From assembly GCA_016200225.1 (NCBI GenBank), contig JACQFD010000021.1, positions 124,001 through 188,000 on the forward strand: DNA of 64,000 bases. Reading direction: 5' to 3'. The notes beneath the pieces were generated by a model, which saw only the letters and a program-made list of their open reading frames with translations, searched no databases and had not been told where the DNA came from. Below, one piece after another: positions 60,001 to 64,000 of the stretch. This DNA comes from Planctomycetota bacterium. Its GTDB lineage: Bacteria > Planctomycetota > UBA1135 > JACQFD01. Each line of letters opens with the position of its first letter. The stretch's first letter is position 1. The translations under genes were made by a program, and so were the position numbers.

Positions 60001-60662
60001 TCCGCGACAAATAACAATTCGGGCCGGCCGTCCCGGGCGGGAGCGGCGGCGATCACCGTCGGAAACGCGATCTCGGGATCCTGCGCGACGATCGTCGCTT
60101 CGAAGTCCGGCGGCGTTTTCGGTAATATTTCTTTTCGCGTTTTCGAAAAAGGCGCGCCGGTGACGGCGAGACTTCCGCCGCGCACCAAAATCGGCTCGCG
60201 CAGCGGCGCGCCCTCGAGTTTTAGATAACTAAATTTCGCGCGGTCCGCGACCGTGTGAAAATCGACGCGGACCGAACCGTCCCGCGCGTCGACGTCGAGA
60301 GTTTTGATTACCGCCCGATTCTTAGCTTTTGCTTCCTTAAGAATGTCCAATTGTTGCAACCAGGGAGTCCCGTTCACGGCGGCGTCGAAAACGCGCCGGC
60401 CTTCGTCGTTCCAGAAAATCTCCGCGAAACCGGCTTCGAGTTTATATTTGGCGGCGGGCACGTAAAATATTACAGAAAAATTCCTGCCGCTCGACTCGCC
60501 TTGAAACAACTCCTGCGCGGCGGCTCCCGCAATCGCGTCCTCGGTGTGGTGCGCGGAGATCGCGCCCTCGATCTCGACTCGCGTTTCCGGGTCTTGCATG
60601 CCGACGCGCGGCGCCGCCGCCATGAATAATAGAAAAATCGAAGAGGGAATGGATGTGCGCAT
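57036..60662 (-). CDS. PVC-type heme-binding/membrane-bound dehydrogenase protein with HEAT repeats
   Basis: Beta-propeller-like region (LCYIHDTLFVAAAPEVTALRDADGDGVAEERETILTDCG), HEAT-like repeats, C-terminal heme motif CSACHVVGNEGTRVGPDLSDVG. Confidence 0.88.
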   Translation of the reverse strand: MRTSIPSSIFLLFMAAAPRVGMQDPETRVEIEGAISAHHTEDAIAGAAAQELFQGESSGRNFSVIFYVPAAKYKLEAGFAEIFWNDEGRRVFDAAVNGTPWLQQLDILKEAKAKNRAVIKTLDVDARDGSVRVDFHTVADRAKFSYLKLEGAPLREPILVRGGSLAVTGAPFSKTRKEILPKTPPDFEATIVAQDPEIAFPTVIAAAPARDGRPELLFVAEDMYNAIPNVENEKPDLDRILRLEIDPATGRAARITEFSRGFGSIQGLCYIHDTLFVAAAPEVTALRDADGDGVAEERETILTDCGPAPGIFGLRHHIPSGLQYGIDGKLILSIGDHGCRARNRFGAQVDLEGGGSLRFAPDGRDLEIFTSGLRNTLHHCENEIGEWFTRDNTNDGDGWDSRLFHLIPGGNYGYPYLFKKHPDEILQPIGEYGGGSSTGTIVYQEMAFPPRYRGRLFACDWARREIYAIQPEPSEATYKPNVELFMSQEEGGAHDLRPTDLAVDGRGDLIIADWSRDGWGQSERIGRILRIHAKGSARAPEPVINDLAGAVEALKDARRSVRDRATQWLRISNDNNTDAALAALAENKEKNTTAAPRIHALWILTNRRAPAIVRTLSNLLHEPSDPVAAQAARALGDLRDGRALEPLVALLNIQNVQRPFARREAAIAIGKIANSWVPALANAADETDPTVAFCKVQAIRRIGKFEPLAAALASANARESAAARRALADIYDPRVVRMIADAIHDPRCVASRAELIQLIGRVALLAAPWNGVEWWGTQPRTPRSKIYKWEGTELAVKEIAEALASTDSMLQNAAIAAAEESPAQDLAAPLAALMRRSTEPNQLRIIKILRAMCSGVDAIVPFGNDEKAAIRAAVAEVLAGLEGEGVGTVLLSLSKDSDENVARRALESLRATAYPDAAAPVLAIYQNAKDDKIRAAAAWALERQIDAKAPAEFEKIGGEMLADPNVREQGINILKKIGTRASLAGLIKIAAGESPAGRSLRDAALQACARIAGSGAPAGGGDEAALDRWFAWAAREIPNFNEPPRAAGGDARKRFVKLTMVALERKGNIEKGRAIFMDPAGAKCSACHVVGNEGTRVGPDLSDVGLKYSKTFIIESILEPGRVIHSGYEATVVEIDGESPVSGTVISENSELLEIVAGPGATRKIPKKSIRSRSIQPLSPMPAGLADALDENAFADLVEYLANCKINK

Positions 60663-60775
60663 GCGACGTGCCTTTGTGTGGCGGAATTGTCACACGATCG
60701 CGCCGCGCGACAAAGTCCCGGTAACTGAAATCTAGAAACGCGCGCCGCGAACGGATACATGTCCACTCTGAAATC

Positions 60776-62077
60776 GTGTCGAACGCCCGCGCCAAATCCG
60801 CATCATTAGCATTATCGCTCGCGATCTGCGGGTTCGCGGCCGCGCCCGGACTCATTATTAAATTCGCGGGCCTGCATTGGATGCCCGGACTCGAAGCCGC
60901 GGCGTTCGGATCGACAATATTAGCATCCGCGTTCGTGCTCACGTGGGCGAGCGAGGCCGCGGAGAAAGACGTGCCGCGCGCGTTCGCCGTCGTGGTGCTT
61001 TCGTTAATAGCCGTCCTGCCCGAGTACGCGGTCGACGTTGTCATTGCTTATAAAGCCGCACACGATCCCGCGCAACGCGGACTCGCGATCGCCAACATGA
61101 CGGGCGCGAACCGATTATTAGTAGGAATCGCGTGGCCTCTCGTTTGGGCGCTCAGCGTCTGGCGTTTGCGCCGACCGAAAGTGCGCACGCCGCGCGACCT
61201 CGGCACCGAAGTGACGATGCTCGTGATCGCAAGCGTTCTGGTGAGCGCGATGGCGTTCACGGGACAATTAACAATTCTTTTCGGTTGTATTCTTTCGTTC
61301 GTATTCCTCTTTTATGCATTCTTATCGATCCGCGCGGGCGGCGGAGAATCGCATCCGATCGGACCCGCCGGCGCGCTGATGGCGCTTCCGACGGCGAAAC
61401 GCCGCATTTCGCTCGTCGTATTGTTAATTCTCGCGGCAGGCGCGATCGTCTCGGTGGCGGAAGCATTTAAAGATTCGCTCGAACACACGAGCCTCGCGCT
61501 CGGCATTTCGGAATATGTAGTTATCCAATGGATCGCGCCGCTCGCGTCGGAGGCGCCCGAGGTCGTCGTTGCGATTTTGTTAGTTTATGCGCGCCGCAGC
61601 ACCGAGGCGCTCGCCGTTCTCGTCGCGTCGAAAGTCAATCAATTCACGCTGCTCGTCGGTTGCATTCCGTTCGCGTATGCATGGGCGAGCGGCAAAGCGG
61701 TCGCGCTTCCGCTCGACGGACATCAAATCGCCGAAGTCGCCGTGACCGGCGCGCAGACGCTTTTCGCCGCCGCGACCGTTGCGAACCGCACACTCGGAAT
61801 CAAAGGCGCCCTCGTTTTATTCTTAATGTTTATACTACAACTCGCCGCCTCCGGCGTGATCGAGTCGCGGTTCGCCGGCGAAGATCTATTATATTACGAA
61901 ACGGCCGGCCGCTGGACGTTCGCCGCGCTCTACACGGCGGCCGCCGTCGGACTCATTACCTTTCAATGGCGCGAAGCGCGCCTCACGCTCAAAGTCGCCG
62001 CCACTCGCATCCGCGCCGCGTTTATTTTCGGAAAAAAACCGGCGCGCGGGGAGAGCGGCCTTGACAGGCGCGGATGA
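60776..62077 (+). CDS. Sodium/calcium-exchanger-family membrane protein
   Basis: PEYAVDVVIAY...ANMTGANRLLVGIAWPLVWAL and SEAPEVVVAILLVYARRSTEALAVLVASKVNQFTLLVGCIPFAYAW (two alpha-repeat-like motifs). Confidence 0.8.
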   Translation: MSNARAKSASLALSLAICGFAAAPGLIIKFAGLHWMPGLEAAAFGSTILASAFVLTWASEAAEKDVPRAFAVVVLSLIAVLPEYAVDVVIAYKAAHDPAQRGLAIANMTGANRLLVGIAWPLVWALSVWRLRRPKVRTPRDLGTEVTMLVIASVLVSAMAFTGQLTILFGCILSFVFLFYAFLSIRAGGGESHPIGPAGALMALPTAKRRISLVVLLILAAGAIVSVAEAFKDSLEHTSLALGISEYVVIQWIAPLASEAPEVVVAILLVYARRSTEALAVLVASKVNQFTLLVGCIPFAYAWASGKAVALPLDGHQIAEVAVTGAQTLFAAATVANRTLGIKGALVLFLMFILQLAASGVIESRFAGEDLLYYETAGRWTFAALYTAAAVGLITFQWREARLTLKVAATRIRAAFIFGKKPARGESGLDRRG

Positions 62078-62089
62078 GTGAGCTATGTT
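62061..62089 (+). promoter_or_regulatory. Sigma70-like promoter TTGACA-N17-TATGTT
   Basis: Perfect -35, 17-nt spacer, 4/6 -10; predicted TSS about 62096 equals the antitoxin ATG. Confidence 0.6.
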
Positions 62090-62095
62090 AGCCAC

Positions 62096-62392
62096 ATGAA
62101 AGTAGTCAACGTTGCCGAAGCTAAAAACAATCTCTCCGCGCTTCTGGAGCAAGTTCGTCGCGGCAGTCGGATCCGTATCATGAATCGCGGCACGCCTGTC
62201 GCGGACTTAGTACCCGTCGAAATTACAAAGGGTTCGGAAGATGAAGCGTTTCTCGCTGATTTGGAACGGCGCGGGATCATCCGACGCGGAAAGGGCGGTC
62301 CAATTCCAAAGGAATTATTGAAACCAACAATTTCCGATCCAAAGGGCGAAACACTAAAAGCACTTCTCGAAGAACGGAGGAACGGCCGGTGA
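62096..62392 (+). CDS. Phd/YefM (VapB-type) antitoxin
   Basis: MKVVNVAEAKNNLSALLEQVRRGSRIRIMNRGTPVADLVPVE. Confidence 0.9.
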   Translation: MKVVNVAEAKNNLSALLEQVRRGSRIRIMNRGTPVADLVPVEITKGSEDEAFLADLERRGIIRRGKGGPIPKELLKPTISDPKGETLKALLEERRNGR

Positions 62393-62832
62393 AATATTGG
62401 GATACTTCGGCTCTAGTGCCGATTTTTGTAGAAGAGTCACATACGGAGGGATGTAAAGATATCGCCGAGTCGGATCCTGAGATCATGACTTGGTTTTTTA
62501 CTACATCTGAAGTGCTTTCCGCACTGTGGCGTCGTTATCGTCGCGGTGAGATCACGCGGGGTGAAGTCGAGAGTGGCGAAAACCACCTTGCCCAACTCTC
62601 GGCCCAATGGATTGACGTAAGTTCAATCGACGTCGTCCGAGACGAATCCCATCGATTATTAAGAATGCATGCTCTTCGGGCCGCTGACGCCCTTCAACTG
62701 GCCGCGGCAATTATTGCATTTGACCATCGGCCAAAGGGTCATGGATTTGTCTGCCTCGACGAGAATCTTTGCGCCGCCGCGGATCTGGAGGGATTTCAAG
62801 TTATTCGCCCGGCGGCAAGAAAGCGTAATTAA
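62389..62832 (+). CDS. PIN-domain (VapC-type) toxin
   Basis: MKYWDTSALVPIFVEE, TTSEVLSALWRR, LRAADALQLAAAIIAF, FVCLDENLCAAAD; 4-nt overlap with antitoxin. Confidence 0.9.
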   Translation: MKYWDTSALVPIFVEESHTEGCKDIAESDPEIMTWFFTTSEVLSALWRRYRRGEITRGEVESGENHLAQLSAQWIDVSSIDVVRDESHRLLRMHALRAADALQLAAAIIAFDHRPKGHGFVCLDENLCAAADLEGFQVIRPAARKRN

Positions 62833-62875
62833 TTGATGCTGCGGAAGTAACAGTCCAGACTTAATACTCTTATGA

Positions 62876-63868
62876 TTACTTCTTCTCGAACGCCGCGTCG
62901 AATTTCACATTTGAAGACTTGAAATCGAGTTTCTTTACATAACCGACGGCTTCCGAGGCGCCGGCTTCGCGGTCCATGCCCGCGTCCTCCCATTCGACGG
63001 AGAGCGGACCCTGATAGTTAACATCGTTCAGCGCGCGGATGATTTCTTCAAAGTTAATTTGTCCGCGTCCCGGCGAGCGGAATTCCCAGCCGCGGCGCGA
63101 GTCGCCGAACGGCAATTGTGATGATAATATTCCGGAGCGGCCGTCGCGGCGGATGATGCAGTCCTTCATGTGGACGTGATATATCTTTTTGCCGAATTCG
63201 CGGACGAATCCGGCCGGATCGACGCCCTGCCAGTGAAAATGGCTCGGGTCGAAATTGAACCCAAACTCGGGCCGGTCTCCCAGATATTGTAATATTTTCG
63301 CGGCCGTGTGAAAATCGTAAGCAATCTCGGTCGGGTGCACTTCGAGCGCGAATCGAACACCGCATTCTTTATAAACGTCGAGGATCGGTCCCCACGTCGC
63401 CGCGACGTATTTGTAACCTGCCTCCACGTCTTCGGGCGAAACCGGCGGAAATCCATACCAGGAATCCCAGGTCGGCGAGCCGGTAAATCCGTTTACAGTA
63501 GTCACGCCGAAATTTTTCGCCGCGCGCGCCGTGAGTTTCATTTGTTGGATCGCCCATTTGCGAATTTCCTCGGGTTTGCCGTGCAGTTCCTTCGGCGCGA
63601 ACGCGTGCGAGCGGCGATCATTAATATCACAAGTCAACTGCCCCGCGAGGTGATTGCTGATGGCGTATAATTTAAGTCCGTGTTTTTCGAGAATGCCACG
63701 CTGACGCGCGCAGTAAGTCTTGTCGTTCGCGGCTTTTTCGACCTCGACGTGGTCGCCCCAACACGCCAGTTCGAGGCCGTCATAACCCCATGCCTTGGCT
63801 TTCGCGGCGATCGTTTCGAGCGAGAGATCGGCCCATTGGCCTGTAAAAATTGTGACGAGGCGTGTCAT
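62876..63868 (-). CDS. Sugar phosphate isomerase/epimerase (xylose-isomerase-like TIM barrel)
   Basis: LETIAAKAKAWGYDGLELACWGDH, FALEVHPTEIAYDFHTA, FGFNFDPSHFHWQGVDPAGFV, GPLSVEWEDAGMD. Confidence 0.9.
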   Translation of the reverse strand: MTRLVTIFTGQWADLSLETIAAKAKAWGYDGLELACWGDHVEVEKAANDKTYCARQRGILEKHGLKLYAISNHLAGQLTCDINDRRSHAFAPKELHGKPEEIRKWAIQQMKLTARAAKNFGVTTVNGFTGSPTWDSWYGFPPVSPEDVEAGYKYVAATWGPILDVYKECGVRFALEVHPTEIAYDFHTAAKILQYLGDRPEFGFNFDPSHFHWQGVDPAGFVREFGKKIYHVHMKDCIIRRDGRSGILSSQLPFGDSRRGWEFRSPGRGQINFEEIIRALNDVNYQGPLSVEWEDAGMDREAGASEAVGYVKKLDFKSSNVKFDAAFEKK

Positions 63869-64000
63869 GATGTCGTTTGTTTTTCGTCTGTTAATTTGAC
63901 TGAAACTCGCAACAACATATCGCCCGCCGCGCCGTTCGGCGACCGCCAATCTCTTTATGAATTCGTCGTGCAGTTCCTGATTCGAAAATTCGCTTTTTGC

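Overview
High-GC bacterial chromosome segment, densely coding on both strands. The gene content looks like the PVC/Planctomycetota neighbourhood (PVC-type heme-binding HEAT-repeat protein, DUF1570, ECF sigma factor fused to a sensor region), but the taxon is inference. Most of the window is housekeeping or metabolic: peroxiredoxin/trxB, ppx-ppk, pgi, dus, proline dehydrogenase, cutA, HtrA-like protease, transporters, amidohydrolases and many secreted or lipoprotein hypotheticals. No tRNA, rRNA, CRISPR array or autonomous IS was recognised. The most notable regions are: (1) an FG-GAP repeat gene (19197-21940, minus) broken by a 157-bp, almost fully palindromic MITE-like insertion with a 5-bp GTTAG target duplication, plus a separate 1-nt frameshift; removing the insertion and adding one base restores exactly 861 codons; (2) an accessory patch at 37.2-39.2 kb with a wHTH-MNT/HEPN-like toxin-antitoxin-type pair, inserted beside a 23-codon remnant of a metallo-beta-lactamase paralog, then a SUMF1/FGE-like fragment disrupted by a 13-bp tandem duplication and joined to a C-terminally truncated RhuM gene; (3) a 1048-aa ECF sigma factor with a transmembrane helix and a long predicted extracytoplasmic region, next to a small Cys-rich ORF; (4) a pseudoenzyme/enzyme pair of amidohydrolases; (5) a VapBC-type module whose promoter predicts a leaderless mRNA. 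All calls come from reading the sequence and translations; no database search or computation was run.
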